Shown in pieces: positions 21,627-31,351 of a DNA stretch of 64,000 nt. The notes under the pieces were generated by a model. The model did not search any database and was not told the origin of the DNA. It was given only the letters and a program-made list of their open reading frames with translations. Source of the stretch: Trueperaceae bacterium (GTDB lineage: Bacteria; Deinococcota; Deinococci; Deinococcales; Trueperaceae); NCBI GenBank assembly GCA_036381035.1, contig DASVDQ010000089.1, positions 55,223 to 119,222 of the forward strand, given 5' to 3'. The first letter of the stretch is position 1, and every line of letters starts with the position of its first letter. Both the position numbers and the translations under genes were made by a program.

Positions 21627-22946
21627 TCAGCCGTTCGCCGCCGCGAGCAGCGCCGACCTCAGCGCGGCGGGATCGGCACGAAGCGGCAGCGCTCGCCTCT
21701 CGGCCCGCGCGAGGCGCGCTAGTCCCTCGTGCGCCGGCGGCGCGGCACCGGTGGCGCGCGCGACCGTGTCGGGGAACTTGGCCGAGTGGGCGGTCGCCAG
21801 CGCGACGGCGGGACCGGTCCTCCCCCGGGCGCGCTCGCGGTGGGCGGCCTCCACGGCCACGGCCGTGTGGGGGCACGCCACGTAGCCGCGGCGCGCGTGC
21901 AGGTCGCGCATCCGGGCCAGGGTCGTGGCGTCGTCGACGGCCTGCCCCGTCACCCTGCCCCGCAGCCCCTCGCCGTAGAGGGCGTAGAGCCGCTCGAAGT
22001 TCGACGGCCCGCCCACGTCCATCGCGCTCGACAGGGTCCTCACGCTGCCCGCGAACCCGTAGGGCTTCGCGCGGCCCTCCAGGAACCGCACGAAGTAGTC
22101 GTTGGCGTTGTGCGCCGCCACGAACGAGGAGCCGAGGCCCGCCAGGTCGGCGGCGAGGAGGCCGGCCGTGAGGTTCCCGAGGTTCCCGCTGGGGACGACG
22201 TACCAGGGCTCGCGCTCCTCGCCGAGCCGCCGCAGCTGCACGGCGGCCCACAGGTAGTAGACGACCTGAGGCAGGAGCCTGCCGACGTTGATCGAGTTGG
22301 CCGTGGAGAGGCCGAGGGGTCCCAGCTCGGGGTCGGCGAGGGCGGACTTCACCAGCCGCTGGCAGTCGTCGAAGGTCCCCTCGACGGCGAAGGCGGTGAC
22401 GCCCGGACGCACGGCCGTGAGCTGCGCCTCCTGCACGTCAGAGACCTGGCCGCGCGGGTAGAGGACGGCCACGCGCAGCGACCCGAGCCCGGCGAAGGCG
22501 TCGGCGACGGCGCCGCCGGTGTCCCCCGAGGTCGCCACGAGCACCGTGGCGCTGCGTCCTCTCCGGGCGAGGGCCGCGTCCATCAGGCGCGCCATCGCGC
22601 GGGCGCCCACGTCCTTGAACGCCGCCGTGGGCCCGTGGAACAGCTCGAGCACGTGAAGGTCGTCGTCCAGCTCGACCACGGGCAAGGGGAAGTCGAGGGC
22701 ACCCGCGAACAGCGCCTCGACCTCTCCGGCGGGCAGCCCCAGGAGCGGAGGCAGCACCGCCGCAGCGACCTCGGCGGGGTGCATGGCATCGCGCCACGCC
22801 TCCGCGGCAGCCGGCAGGTCCGCCGGGAGGTAGAGCCCGCCGTCCGGCGCGAGGCCGCGCAGCAGCGCCTCCTCGAACGAGACCTCTGGCGCGGCGCCGC
22901 GCGTCGAGCGGTAGCGCACTTCCGCCGCCGGGCGGGCTGGTCTCAT
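21627..22946 (-). CDS. thrC: Threonine synthase
   Basis: PLP-dependent enzyme, 439 aa, that converts O-phosphohomoserine to threonine. The N-terminus RYRSTRGAAPEVSFEEALLRGL and the PLP lysine motif TAAFKDVGARAMARL (about residue 110) are characteristic, followed by the SGDTGGAVADAF phosphate-binding loop and SANSINVGRLLPQ-type sequence (here STANSINVGRLLPQ). ATG at 22946 overlaps the hom stop (ATGA), forming a hom-thrC operon. A homoserine kinase gene (thrB) is not in the window. Confidence 0.94.
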   Translation of the reverse strand: MRPARPAAEVRYRSTRGAAPEVSFEEALLRGLAPDGGLYLPADLPAAAEAWRDAMHPAEVAAAVLPPLLGLPAGEVEALFAGALDFPLPVVELDDDLHVLELFHGPTAAFKDVGARAMARLMDAALARRGRSATVLVATSGDTGGAVADAFAGLGSLRVAVLYPRGQVSDVQEAQLTAVRPGVTAFAVEGTFDDCQRLVKSALADPELGPLGLSTANSINVGRLLPQVVYYLWAAVQLRRLGEEREPWYVVPSGNLGNLTAGLLAADLAGLGSSFVAAHNANDYFVRFLEGRAKPYGFAGSVRTLSSAMDVGGPSNFERLYALYGEGLRGRVTGQAVDDATTLARMRDLHARRGYVACPHTAVAVEAAHRERARGRTGPAVALATAHSAKFPDTVARATGAAPPAHEGLARLARAERRALPLRADPAALRSALLAAANG

Positions 22947-23977
22947 GCCGCGACGGCCTCGGCGCCGGCGGGCAACGCGGACGGACCGGCGACCGCGAGC
23001 GCGGCGCCCGCGTCGGCGGCGTTGGCGACGGGGGCGTGGCCTCGTCCGCCCGCCAGCGCGGCCATCACGTCGGACACGACGGCCGTGGCCGTGGCCCCGC
23101 CGCCCGCGCCCGGCCCGCGCACGGTCACCTCGCCCAGCGGTCGGCCGGTGAACACGAGGGCGTTCGCGGGACCGGAGACGACCAGGGGGTGGCCGCCCGG
23201 CAGCGACACGGGACGCACCGCCGCCCGCCAGCCCGCTTCGGTCGGGAAGACGCTGGCGACGAGCCGCACGCCGCGTCCGCGCGCCGCGTGGGCGATCACG
23301 ACCTCGCGCGGCAGGCCGGCCACGCCGCGGGTCGCGGCGCGCACGTCCACGAAGGTCAGGCCCGGGTCGAAGGCGAGGCGCGCCAGCAGGGCGACCTTGT
23401 GGGCGGCGTCGATGCCCGCGACGTCGAGCGTGGGGTCGGCCTCGGCGAAGCCCGCCTCCTGGGCGCGGCGCAGCGCCGCCTCGTAGCTGGAGCCCGCCTC
23501 CATGTCGCTGAGTATCGCGTTGCAGGTGCCGTTGAGCACGGCGTGCAGGGTCACCGGGCGGCAGCCGCGGAGCGCGCCGGTGAGGGCGCCCACCACCGGC
23601 GCGCCGGCCATCACGGCGGCCTCGCACCACACCAGGCCTTCACGCAGGTAGGGGGCGAACTCGTCCCAGCGCTCGGCCAGGGCGGCCTTGTTGGCCGTGA
23701 CGACGGCGGCGCCGCGCGCCAGCGCGGCCAGCGCCAGGTCGGCGGCCGCTCCGGTGCCGCCCGCCACCTCGACGAGCACGTCGGCGTCGTCCGCCGCGGC
23801 GGCGTCGGCGGTGACGAGGTCGCGCCAGCCCGCGAAGGAGCGCTCCTTGCCCGCGTCGCGCACCACTACCGCCGCCGGCTCGACCCCCGCCACCTCGCGC
23901 AGCAGCTCCACGGCGCGCGACCCGACCGTCCCGGCGCCCACGACCACGACCCGCCTACGCCCCGTCCCAGACGGCAT
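22943..23977 (-). CDS. hom: Homoserine dehydrogenase (short form, no ACT domain)
   Basis: NAD(P)H-dependent reductase, 344 aa, that makes homoserine from aspartate semialdehyde for threonine and methionine. Rossmann motif VGAGTVGSRAV at the N-terminus, TANKAALAERW at about residue 93, NGTCNAILSDM and EAGFAEADPTLDVAGIDAAHK (catalytic Lys in the last part). It ends without the C-terminal ACT regulatory domain found in many bacterial enzymes, so classical threonine feedback through ACT is not expected. The ATG at 23977 is seven bases from a -10 box. Confidence 0.92.
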   Translation of the reverse strand: MPSGTGRRRVVVVGAGTVGSRAVELLREVAGVEPAAVVVRDAGKERSFAGWRDLVTADAAAADDADVLVEVAGGTGAAADLALAALARGAAVVTANKAALAERWDEFAPYLREGLVWCEAAVMAGAPVVGALTGALRGCRPVTLHAVLNGTCNAILSDMEAGSSYEAALRRAQEAGFAEADPTLDVAGIDAAHKVALLARLAFDPGLTFVDVRAATRGVAGLPREVVIAHAARGRGVRLVASVFPTEAGWRAAVRPVSLPGGHPLVVSGPANALVFTGRPLGEVTVRGPGAGGGATATAVVSDVMAALAGGRGHAPVANAADAGAALAVAGPSALPAGAEAVAA

Positions 23978-23984
23978 GCGCGCG

Positions 23985-23990
23985 ACTGTA
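23985..23990 (-). promoter_or_regulatory. Leaderless -10 box of hom-thrC
   Basis: TACAGT on the minus strand, seven bases before the ATG at 23977; no SD. Confidence 0.6.
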
Positions 23991-24026
23991 TCACGCGGGC
24001 CGCGGCGCCTCGGACCCGCGAGCTTC

Positions 24027-24035
24027 TGGTATGCT
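24027..24035 (+). promoter_or_regulatory. Extended -10 promoter of ychF
   Basis: TGG followed by TATGCT (24030-24035), an extended -10 of the TGn type, 53 bases before the ychF start. No clear -35. Confidence 0.5.
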
Positions 24036-24088
24036 CCCCCTTCGGCGCCGAACGCGCCGGAACGGCCCTGCGGCCGCGGGAGTGGGAT

Positions 24089-25174
24089 TTGCTAGGGATC
24101 GGCATCGTGGGGCTGCCCAACGTGGGCAAGTCCACCCTGTTCAACGCGATCACCAAGGCGGGCGTCGAGGCGGCCAACTACCCGTTCGCGACGATCGACA
24201 GGAACGTCGGCGTGGTGGCCGTGCCGGACGAGCGCCTCGAGGCGCTGCGCCGTCTCTACGCCAAGCCGGGCCGCGACGTGCCCGTCATCCCCACCAGCGT
24301 CGAGTTCGTCGACATCGCCGGGCTGGTCAAGGGCGCCTCGCAGGGCGAGGGCCTGGGCAACCAGTTCCTGGCGCACATCCGCGAGGTGGCAGCCATCGCC
24401 CACGTCGTGCGCTGCTTCGACGACCCCAACGTCGTCCACGTCGCCGGCAAAGTGGACCCCGCCGCCGACATCGCGGTCATCGAGACGGAGCTGATGCTCG
24501 CCGACCTGGCCGCGCTCGAGCGCCGCCACGAGCGCCTGCGCCGCAGCGCGAAGGGCGACCCCGACGACGCGGCCCTGCTGAAGGTGGTCGAGGCGCTGAT
24601 GGCGAGGCTGGAGGAGGGCGTCCCGGCGCGCCGCAGCGGCGTCGCGGCGCCCGCGTCCCTGGGGCTCATCACGGCCAAGCCCGTGATCTACGTCTGCAAC
24701 GTCGCCGAGGAGGACGTGGCCACCGGCAACGACCACGTCGAGGCGGTCCGGGCGATCGCCGCCGAGGAGTCGGCCGACGTGGTCGTGGTCTCGGCGCGCA
24801 TCGAGGAGGAGCTGGCCCAGCTCGAGCCGGAGGAGCAGCGGGCGTTCCTCGCCGACATGGGCCTCGAGCGCTCCGGCCTCGAGCGCCTCATCAGGACGGG
24901 CTACCACACGCTGGGCCTCATCACGTTCTTCACCGCCGGCGAGAAGGAGGTCCGGGCCTGGACCGTCAAGCAGGGCACCAAGGCGCCGCAGGCCGCCGGC
25001 GAGATCCACTCTGACTTCGAGCGCGGCTTCATCAGGGCCGAGGTGATCGGCTGGGAGGAGCTCGTCGCCGCCGGCAGCATCGCCGCGGCGCGCGCGAAGG
25101 GCCAGCTCCGCGTCGAGGGCAAGGAGTACGTCGTGAGGGACGGCGACGTCATCCACTTCCTGTTCAACGTCTGA
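24089..25174 (+). CDS. ychF: YchF/Obg-family ATPase (redox-regulated, ribosome-associated)
   Basis: Universally conserved P-loop protein, 361 aa, that prefers ATP to GTP and is linked to translation and oxidative-stress response. P-loop [13 protein letters not shown] within the first 20 residues, G3-like [10 protein letters not shown], the coiled-coil insertion around residues 130-200, and a C-terminal TGS domain ([30 protein letters not shown]). The TTG at 24089 gives [10 protein letters not shown], the expected N-terminus, with a GGGAG seven bases upstream. Confidence 0.95.
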   Translation: MLGIGIVGLPNVGKSTLFNAITKAGVEAANYPFATIDRNVGVVAVPDERLEALRRLYAKPGRDVPVIPTSVEFVDIAGLVKGASQGEGLGNQFLAHIREVAAIAHVVRCFDDPNVVHVAGKVDPAADIAVIETELMLADLAALERRHERLRRSAKGDPDDAALLKVVEALMARLEEGVPARRSGVAAPASLGLITAKPVIYVCNVAEEDVATGNDHVEAVRAIAAEESADVVVVSARIEEELAQLEPEEQRAFLADMGLERSGLERLIRTGYHTLGLITFFTAGEKEVRAWTVKQGTKAPQAAGEIHSDFERGFIRAEVIGWEELVAAGSIAAARAKGQLRVEGKEYVVRDGDVIHFLFNV

Positions 25175-25234
25175 GGTCGAACCGGGCCGTCCCCCGTCGG
25201 CCCCGCGCCGCGACAGCACGTAGGCCGCGTGTGT

Positions 25235-25261
25235 CACGTCTCATCTACGTGGCGGTATCGT
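25235..25261 (+). promoter_or_regulatory. Promoter and candidate operator of the CRP/FNR regulator gene
   Basis: -10 TATCGT at 25256-25261. An inverted repeat CACGT-N7-ACGTG (25235-25251) covers the region just upstream. Overlap of a palindrome with the promoter of a CRP/FNR gene suggests autoregulation. Confidence 0.45.
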
Positions 25262-25282
25262 CGTCGTCAGGAGGACGTGCTC

Positions 25283-25888
25283 GTGAGCACGGTGAAGCGC
25301 AGCCCGGTACTCGATCAGCGGCAGGCCGAGAGCGGCGAGGTCTTGCTCTTCCCCGGCCGCTCCGACCACCTCTATCGCCTCAAGGGCGGGCTCATCCGCC
25401 TGTACACCGTCGACGACGACGGCACCGGCGTCACCCTGCGCTACGTCAAGCAGGGCGGCTACTTCGGCGAGGAGGCGCTCACGGGCGAGCAGCGGCGCTA
25501 CTTCGCCGAGGCCGTGACGCCGTCGGTCGTCGAGGTCATAGACCCCGCCGGGCTCGACGAGGCCGAGCTGCGGCGCCTCGCGACAGTGCTGGCGGCGGCG
25601 CTCGACGGCATGGGCCGCGCCCTGCACCGCCTGGCGGGGAAGCCGCTGCGCGCGCGCGTGGCCGCCGAGCTCCTGGAGCTCTCCGACTCCGACCTCTCCG
25701 GACGCAGTCCCGACGGCGCCCCGATGGTCTACATCACCCACGACGAGCTCGCCACCGCGGTGGGCTCGGTGCGCGAGACGGTCACGAAGGTCGTGGGCGA
25801 GCTCGTGCGCCTCGGCGCGATCCGCGCCGGCTACGGCAAGATCACGGTGCGCGACGAGCGGGTCCTGCGCGAGGTCGCTGGCGAGTAG
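25283..25888 (+). CDS. CRP/FNR family transcriptional regulator (SdrP-like)
   Basis: A 201-aa regulator with a compact N-terminal cyclic-nucleotide-fold domain (GEVLLFPGRSDHLYRLKGG, then GGYFGEEAL) and a C-terminal Crp-type helix-turn-helix (ITHDELATAVGSVRETVTKVV, shown up to 20 residues). The short length, the missing cysteines and a degenerate phosphate-binding cassette resemble Thermus SdrP, which acts without cAMP under oxidative or nutrient stress; this is an inference from recall. The GTG at 25283 has AGGAGG eight bases upstream, whereas the GTG at 25277 would be too close to it. Confidence 0.82.
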   Translation: MSTVKRSPVLDQRQAESGEVLLFPGRSDHLYRLKGGLIRLYTVDDDGTGVTLRYVKQGGYFGEEALTGEQRRYFAEAVTPSVVEVIDPAGLDEAELRRLATVLAAALDGMGRALHRLAGKPLRARVAAELLELSDSDLSGRSPDGAPMVYITHDELATAVGSVRETVTKVVGELVRLGAIRAGYGKITVRDERVLREVAGE

Positions 25889-26169
25889 GACCCACGGGTG
25901 GGCGCCGCCGAGGGCCCCGGAGGCGTGACGTGCGGCGCCCGGCTCGACCCGGTCGCTCCCACGTCCTGAGCCAGCCTCACAGCGCTGCTCTTCTGCCCCG
26001 CCGGCGCCGTGCGCGCCGCCCGCGCCCACCCCACCTGCGCCTGCGACCGCCTGCCCGGCTGTGGGACATCTAACGCCCACCGCGCGGTGAGAGGGCTATG
26101 AGTGACCGAGGGGGGAGTCCGTCTTAGACCCACCGTCCTCGATCCATAGCTGACCCCCGGGAGAACACC

Positions 26170-26358
26170 ATGACAACTTGGCTGCGGCTTCCCGCCGCGC
26201 CCGCGCTGCGCCGCTTCGGCGCCGGCGCGGACGAGGCGCAGCGCGTCCTTCTCGGCACGAGCCACGACCCGGTCGACACGAGCGTCGACGCCTACGTCAC
26301 CACCCTTCGCAGGACCGGAGAGGCGACGCCCGCCCGCGGTCGCGGAGGCCCGCGGTGA
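26170..26358 (+). CDS. Small protein of unknown function, 62 aa, coupled to a lipoprotein gene
   Basis: I do not recognise this family. The ORF starts at an ATG with a good SD (GGGAG, six bases upstream), and its TGA overlaps the GTG of the following lipoprotein gene (GTGA), so both signals support a real gene. The protein starts [11 protein letters not shown], is basic at the end (ARGRGGPR), and has a central acidic stretch around GADEAQRV and SVDAYVTTL. It has no signal peptide or membrane helix and is probably cytoplasmic. It may also act as a leader that controls entry into the downstream gene. Confidence 0.5.
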   Translation: MTTWLRLPAAPALRRFGAGADEAQRVLLGTSHDPVDTSVDAYVTTLRRTGEATPARGRGGPR

Positions 26359-28502
26359 GGCGCGCCAGCCGCGCCGTCGCGGCGCTGCTCCTGCTGACCC
26401 TCATCGCCTGCGGAGGACCGAGCGCCCCTCTGCTCGGCGAGCCGAGCCTGCTCGGCGTGACGCCGAGCAGCGTGTCCCAGGAGGGCGCCGAGGTGACCAT
26501 CACCGGCGCCAACCTCTTCCAGGCCGTCGCGGGCACCGCGCTGCCCGACGAGCTGAGCGCCACGCTGTGCGGCGCCGGCCTCGTCGACCTCGAGGTCCAG
26601 GGCGAGACGCGCACCGTGTCCCTGCCGTCGGTGGGCACGGCCGAGGTGCGCGTGGGCGACACGGTCACCGGGACACTGGAGAGCCACGACGCGACCGGCT
26701 CGAGCGCCCTCGTGCTCACGCTCCCCGACGGGCGCGAGCTCACGCTGGAGGACGCCGTCACCTGCTACGACCCCGCACCCGCCGTCACCGGCTTCGAGCT
26801 GGACACGGAGACCGCGGGCGTCGGGCAGCCGGTCACGTTCACCTGGCAGGCCGAGAGCCCCGACGGGCTCGACCTCACCTGCAGCCTCGACCCCGGCGAC
26901 GGCAGCGCGCCGATCGCGCCCGGCGACTGCGGGAGCGGCAGCGTCGTCCACACCTACGCCACCGAGGGCGACATCACGGCCACGCTCACGGTCACCGACA
27001 GCGAGCAGCGCGAGACCGTGACCGAGCTGGCGTTCCACGTCTCCTTGGTGCCGCCCGAGGCGAAGACGGACGAGGTCACCGTGAACGTCCTCGACCTGCC
27101 GCTCGACATCCCCGTCGCCGACCTCCTCGCCAACGACGTCGGCCTGGGCCTCTCCGTCGTAGCTGTCGCGCCGACCGGCCGCGTCACCCTCAGCGGCGGC
27201 ACCGTCACCTACGACCCCGGCTCCGACTACGACCACCTCGGCACCGCCGACAGCGCCGTCGACACCTTCACCTACACGATCAGCGACGCCGACGGGGTGA
27301 CGGCGGTCGGCGAGGTGCAGGTGACGGTCACCGGACAGGACCGCGTGCTAGGCCTCACCGTCTCCGTCCCGGACGGTGTGGGCGCGCTCTACCCCGGCCT
27401 GGAGGTCGAGCTGCAGGCCGACGTCGACGTGGCCGGAGCGGCCAGCACCGACGTCACCTGGGAGAGCAGCGACGAGGGCGTCGCCACCGTCGACGCCAGC
27501 GGCAAGGTGCGGGCCGAGAGCGTCGGCGACGTCACCATCACCGCCACCAGCGTCTACGACTCCTCCTTCGAGGCCAGCGTGGACCTCACTGTGGACTCGC
27601 CGCTCACGCTGCGCATCGACCTGACCCTGCCGGAGGTCGTGGGCACCACCTTCCAGCTCCCGATCTCCGGCCTCGGCGAGGTCACCGTCTACTGGGGCGA
27701 CGGCGACAGCGAGACCATCACGAAACCCGCCATGCCGCAGCACGAGTACGCCGCCGCAGCGGCCTACACCATCAACGTCACCGGTACGCTCACGAGCGGG
27801 GCCCGCTTCGGCGTCGGCATAGGCGTCGGCAACGACGACGGCGAGTACCTGAACGCCGCGGCCGTCACCTCCCTCGACTCCTGGGGCGACTTCCAGTTCG
27901 TGAGCCTCGCCCAGGCCTTCGTCGACGCCGTCAACCTGACGAACGTTCCAGGCCACATCCCCTCCACGGTGACCGACCTGACCGAGGCCTTCAGGAACGC
28001 CGAGAAGTTCGACGACGACATCGGCGGCTGGGACACCAGCAACGTCACGTCCATGGCCTACATGTTCGACCGAGCGCTCCTCTTCGATCAGGACATCGGC
28101 GGCTGGGACACCAGCAACGTCACGACCATGAGGTCCATGTTCGCCCTCGCGACGGAGTTCGACCAGGACATCAGCGACTGGGACACCAGCGAGGTCACGG
28201 ACATGGCGTACATGTTCAGCCTCGCCTACGAGTTCAACCAGGACATCAGCGGCTGGAACACCAGCAAGGTAACCAGCCTGCGGGCCACGTTCTCAGACGC
28301 CTATGCGTTCGACCAGGACATCGGCGACTGGGACACCAGCCAGGTCACGGACATGCACAGCCTCTTCCTGAACGCGACGAGCTTCGACCAGGACCTCACC
28401 GGCTGGTGCGTCGTGCAGTTCGAGGACGAGCCGACGAACTTCAGCAACGGCTCGGCCCTCCAGCCCGGGAACCATCCGCATTGGGGCGAGCCCTGCACCT
28501 AG
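26355..28502 (+). CDS. Multidomain surface lipoprotein with BspA-like (DUF285) repeats
   Basis: Predicted exported lipoprotein, 715 aa. The signal peptide ([18 protein letters not shown]) ends in a lipobox with cysteine at about residue 19. In order: an IPT/TIG-like domain (about 30-130), a PKD-like domain (about 140-225), a cadherin/tandem-95-like segment with [11 protein letters not shown] (about 235-320), a BIG2-like domain (about 330-410, [15 protein letters not shown]), a second beta-rich segment with [10 protein letters not shown], and five 25-aa DUF285 repeats of the [14 protein letters not shown] type, followed by a capping CVVQFEDEP sequence. This suggests a cell-surface binding role. 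The GTG at 26355 overlaps the 62-aa ORF. Confidence 0.82.
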   Translation: MRRASRAVAALLLLTLIACGGPSAPLLGEPSLLGVTPSSVSQEGAEVTITGANLFQAVAGTALPDELSATLCGAGLVDLEVQGETRTVSLPSVGTAEVRVGDTVTGTLESHDATGSSALVLTLPDGRELTLEDAVTCYDPAPAVTGFELDTETAGVGQPVTFTWQAESPDGLDLTCSLDPGDGSAPIAPGDCGSGSVVHTYATEGDITATLTVTDSEQRETVTELAFHVSLVPPEAKTDEVTVNVLDLPLDIPVADLLANDVGLGLSVVAVAPTGRVTLSGGTVTYDPGSDYDHLGTADSAVDTFTYTISDADGVTAVGEVQVTVTGQDRVLGLTVSVPDGVGALYPGLEVELQADVDVAGAASTDVTWESSDEGVATVDASGKVRAESVGDVTITATSVYDSSFEASVDLTVDSPLTLRIDLTLPEVVGTTFQLPISGLGEVTVYWGDGDSETITKPAMPQHEYAAAAAYTINVTGTLTSGARFGVGIGVGNDDGEYLNAAAVTSLDSWGDFQFVSLAQAFVDAVNLTNVPGHIPSTVTDLTEAFRNAEKFDDDIGGWDTSNVTSMAYMFDRALLFDQDIGGWDTSNVTTMRSMFALATEFDQDISDWDTSEVTDMAYMFSLAYEFNQDISGWNTSKVTSLRATFSDAYAFDQDIGDWDTSQVTDMHSLFLNATSFDQDLTGWCVVQFEDEPTNFSNGSALQPGNHPHWGEPCT
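28008..28382 (+). repeat. Five in-frame 75-bp repeats encoding DUF285 units
   Basis: Units begin at 28008, 28083, 28158, 28233 and 28308, exactly 75 bp apart. Each encodes F(D/N)(D/Q)DI..W(D/N)TS.VT. plus a hydrophobic-rich half. A partial sixth unit begins at 28383. The first two share the longest identical DNA stretch, which suggests recent unit duplication. Confidence 0.85.
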
Positions 28503-28566
28503 TCGCCCTCGCCCACCGCCACGGCCCTCCACGGGCCTAGGCCGAGGGCTGTCCGTACGGGAGCTC

Positions 28567-28602
28567 GGGCGGCGACCCCTCGCGGGGTCGCCGCCCTTCC
28601 TT
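28567..28602 (+). terminator. Strong intrinsic terminator after the BspA-like gene
   Basis: A perfect 13-bp stem GGGCGGCGACCCC / GGGGTCGCCGCCC with loop TCGC (28567-28596), followed by TTCCTT. It lies between the convergent lipoprotein gene and bamA and may serve both. Confidence 0.75.
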
Positions 28603-28625
28603 CGCGCCCTGGCGACGCGACGGGA

Positions 28626-31277
28626 TCAGAACACCGGCCCCACCCTGAAGCTGAACACGCCGGTGGGGTGGCGCTGACTGAAGGCGTAGTCGAGGCGCAC
28701 CGCCGGCAGCAGCACGCCGCCGAAGCCGAGGTTGACCTGCACGCCCACGCCCGCCGAGGCGAACAGCGGCGTCTGGTACTCGGGGAAGCCAGGCACCGTC
28801 GACGCCCAGCCGAGGTCGACGAACGCCACGCCTATCACCGTCTGCGTGGCGAACGTCGAGAGCTGGAAGTCGTAGCGGTACTCGAAGCTGCTGGTCATGT
28901 AGGTGCGCGAGAGACCGAAGTCCTCGCGCCGGTAGCCGCGGATCTGCGTGGCGACGTCCACGCTCTGGCCCACGAAGAAGCGCTTGCTCGTCGGGTAGAG
29001 GCCGCCGAACTGGTGACCGAGGTCGAGGCGCACGCCGAAGACGTGGTTCTCGTCCTGCACCTGCTCCGGCACCACGTCGGCGAGCTTGAAGTACGTGCGC
29101 GCGCCCAGGGTCGCCTGCTCGTAGACGTAGGTGACCCGGTCGTCGGTGTCCGGGTGCAGGAAGTCGTTACCGAAGCCCACGCCCAAGGAGCCGTAGGCGG
29201 CCACGCCCTCGGTGGGGAAGTCGGCGTTGTCGCGGTCGTCGTAGCTCACGCGCGCGCTGGTGAAGCCAGAGAGGCCCGACGTGGGCAGGTACTGCAGCGA
29301 CTCGCTCTCGGGCAGGAAGCAGTTGTGCGGGTTCTGGATCTCGTCGCCCTCGATCTCGCACGGCGTGCGCACCGGCTCGAGCATGTACTGCGTGTACGAG
29401 CCGCTGGCGCCGAAGCTCACCGAGATCTCCGGCGTCAGGGGCCGCGCGACCGTGAACCCGAAGCCGGTGGAGCGCGAGGTGTACTCGCCCACCCGCACGC
29501 GGTTCTCCTCGGTCTCCGGCAGCCCCGGGTACTGGATCGTCGTCTGCCCGCCGGCCGTCAGCGGCTGGTTGTTCGCCACCACGCTGAACAGCGACGCCGA
29601 CAGCGATGTCGGCACCTCCTGGAGGTCGAGGTAGTCGACGTAGAGCCACGGCACCTCGTAGCTCACCCTGCCGCCGAGCATGAACCCCACGTCGGTGCTG
29701 GAGGCCGTCACCTCGCCGCTCACCGAGTGAGCCAGGCCGAGGAAGTCGCGCTCGTTGTAGCTCAGGCTCGCCGAGAACCCCGTGTCCGTCGCGTACTGCG
29801 CCGCCGGACGCAGCTCGCCGGTCGAGCGGTCCCGCACCGTCACGACCACGTTCACCTGGTCGTTCTCGCCGGTGGGCTCGAGCGCGTAGTTCACCACGTC
29901 CACCACGCCCAGGCGGGCCACGTCGAGCAGCCCCTCGACGATCCGCTCGTCGTTCACCACGGTGCCCACGTCAGGCAGGTAGCGCGTGATGACCCGCGGG
30001 TCCGTCCCGCCCTGCCGACCGTCGTAGGCGACCTCGTACCCGGCCACCTTCAGCTCGGTGACGCGCTGGATGTAGGTGCCGTCGTCGTAGGAGAAGTCGG
30101 GCGCCGTGAGGATGCGGTAGCCGGCGTCCTGGTAGGCGCGGACGATCTGCCGGAAGTCCTCGTCGGCCACGGCCGACGCGAAGTTGTCGCCCACCTCGGT
30201 GCGCAGGACCGCGCGCAGCTCCTCGTCGGAGAGGACCGTGTTCCCCTCGAACTCGATGCGCTGCACCGGCCCCGCGGTCTCCGGCGCGCCCAGCCGGAAC
30301 GTCACGCGCACGCCGCCACTTGGCGACACGGCCGCCTCGAGCTGGATGTCGCTCGAGCGCCCCCGCGCCAGGCGACGCACGTCCTCCAGCAGCGTGTCGT
30401 AGTTGAACAGGTCGCCCGGCTTCAGGCTCAGGTCGGCGGGGTCGACGCCCAGCGCGGTCGTGTCGATCGAGGCGATCGTCAGCTCCCTTATCGCCACGTC
30501 CAGCACCCCGCCGGAGAGGCTCGTGGCGTTCACGTCCACCCCCGAGCCGCGGTAGCCGAGCGCCGCGTAGCGGTTCGACACGGCCTGCAGCGCCTGGCGG
30601 TAGAGCTGCGGGTCGAAGCCCTCGGCGTCGACGACGCCCCGGAAGATCTGCCCCAGCTCGGACTCCTCGAGCACCGTGTTCCCCGAGAAGCGCGCCTCCT
30701 CCACCTCGGCGCTCTCGTCCACGACGTAGGTGAGGCGCACCGGGACGTCGTCCTCCGACTCGGCCAGGTCCGGCGCCGGCGCCACCTCCAGGTTCACCTC
30801 GACGTCGAACGGGAAGCCCGACTGACGGTACGCCTGCCTGATCGTGTCCCGCGCCTCGCTGGCGCGGATCGTGTTGTACACGCGTCCGGGCGCCAGCAGG
30901 TGCGTCGAGGCCAGGACCTCGCGCAGCGCGTCCTGCGACAGCGACTCCACCCCGTCGAACTCGACCTCGCCGATGTGCGGGTTCTCAACCACGCGCACGA
31001 CCAGCACCGGTCCGGCGCCGCCCTCCTCGATCTCCACGCTCACGCTCTCGAACGTGCCCAGGCTGTAGACGCGGTTGCGCTCCGCCTCCAGGTCCACCGA
31101 CGCCGCGTCGGTGCCCGCGCGCGTCGTGATGATCGTCCGCACGATGTCCGCGTAGGTCGTCGTGCCCTCGACGCGCACCTCCACGATGCGGCCGGAGGGT
31201 GCCACCTGGGCCAGGGCCGAGAGCTGTGATGCGAGGGATAGGCAGAACGCGAGCACGACGGCTAGGCGGCGCGGCAT
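28626..31277 (-). CDS. bamA: Outer membrane protein assembly factor BamA (Omp85)
   Basis: Outer-membrane beta-barrel insertase, 883 aa. A signal peptide (LAVVLAFCLSLASQLSALAQ) is followed by a long periplasmic part (about residues 28-500) with several POTRA-like repeats, such as GRIVEVRVEGTTTYADI, IGEVEFDGVESLSQDAL, EEARFSGNTVLEESEL and QRIEFEGNTVLSDEEL. The C-terminal 380 residues form the barrel, with RGYRREDFG (the conserved RGY motif of loop 6) and a terminal phenylalanine (FRVGPVF). An intact BamA confirms a diderm envelope. The ATG at 31277 is six bases from a -10 box and has no SD. Confidence 0.93.
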   Translation of the reverse strand: MPRRLAVVLAFCLSLASQLSALAQVAPSGRIVEVRVEGTTTYADIVRTIITTRAGTDAASVDLEAERNRVYSLGTFESVSVEIEEGGAGPVLVVRVVENPHIGEVEFDGVESLSQDALREVLASTHLLAPGRVYNTIRASEARDTIRQAYRQSGFPFDVEVNLEVAPAPDLAESEDDVPVRLTYVVDESAEVEEARFSGNTVLEESELGQIFRGVVDAEGFDPQLYRQALQAVSNRYAALGYRGSGVDVNATSLSGGVLDVAIRELTIASIDTTALGVDPADLSLKPGDLFNYDTLLEDVRRLARGRSSDIQLEAAVSPSGGVRVTFRLGAPETAGPVQRIEFEGNTVLSDEELRAVLRTEVGDNFASAVADEDFRQIVRAYQDAGYRILTAPDFSYDDGTYIQRVTELKVAGYEVAYDGRQGGTDPRVITRYLPDVGTVVNDERIVEGLLDVARLGVVDVVNYALEPTGENDQVNVVVTVRDRSTGELRPAAQYATDTGFSASLSYNERDFLGLAHSVSGEVTASSTDVGFMLGGRVSYEVPWLYVDYLDLQEVPTSLSASLFSVVANNQPLTAGGQTTIQYPGLPETEENRVRVGEYTSRSTGFGFTVARPLTPEISVSFGASGSYTQYMLEPVRTPCEIEGDEIQNPHNCFLPESESLQYLPTSGLSGFTSARVSYDDRDNADFPTEGVAAYGSLGVGFGNDFLHPDTDDRVTYVYEQATLGARTYFKLADVVPEQVQDENHVFGVRLDLGHQFGGLYPTSKRFFVGQSVDVATQIRGYRREDFGLSRTYMTSSFEYRYDFQLSTFATQTVIGVAFVDLGWASTVPGFPEYQTPLFASAGVGVQVNLGFGGVLLPAVRLDYAFSQRHPTGVFSFRVGPVF

Positions 31278-31283
31278 GCGGGC

Positions 31284-31289
31284 ATCTTA
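31284..31289 (-). promoter_or_regulatory. Leaderless -10 box of bamA
   Basis: TAAGAT on the minus strand, six bases before the ATG at 31277. Confidence 0.6.
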
Positions 31290-31338
31290 CCTAGGCGCAT
31301 GAGACGGCGGTGCGCCGTGCCGATGGGCCTCGGACCGT

Positions 31339-31344
31339 TATCAT
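31339..31344 (+). promoter_or_regulatory. Leaderless -10 box of the purine nucleoside phosphorylase gene
   Basis: TATCAT ends seven bases before the ATG at 31352. The bamA promoter is only 50 bp away in the opposite direction. Confidence 0.65.
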
Positions 31345-31351
31345 CGCCGCC

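Noticed and set aside
28008..28382. Regular 75-bp repeats considered as a CRISPR array
   Set aside because: The repeats are in frame, have no unique spacers, and encode DUF285 units.
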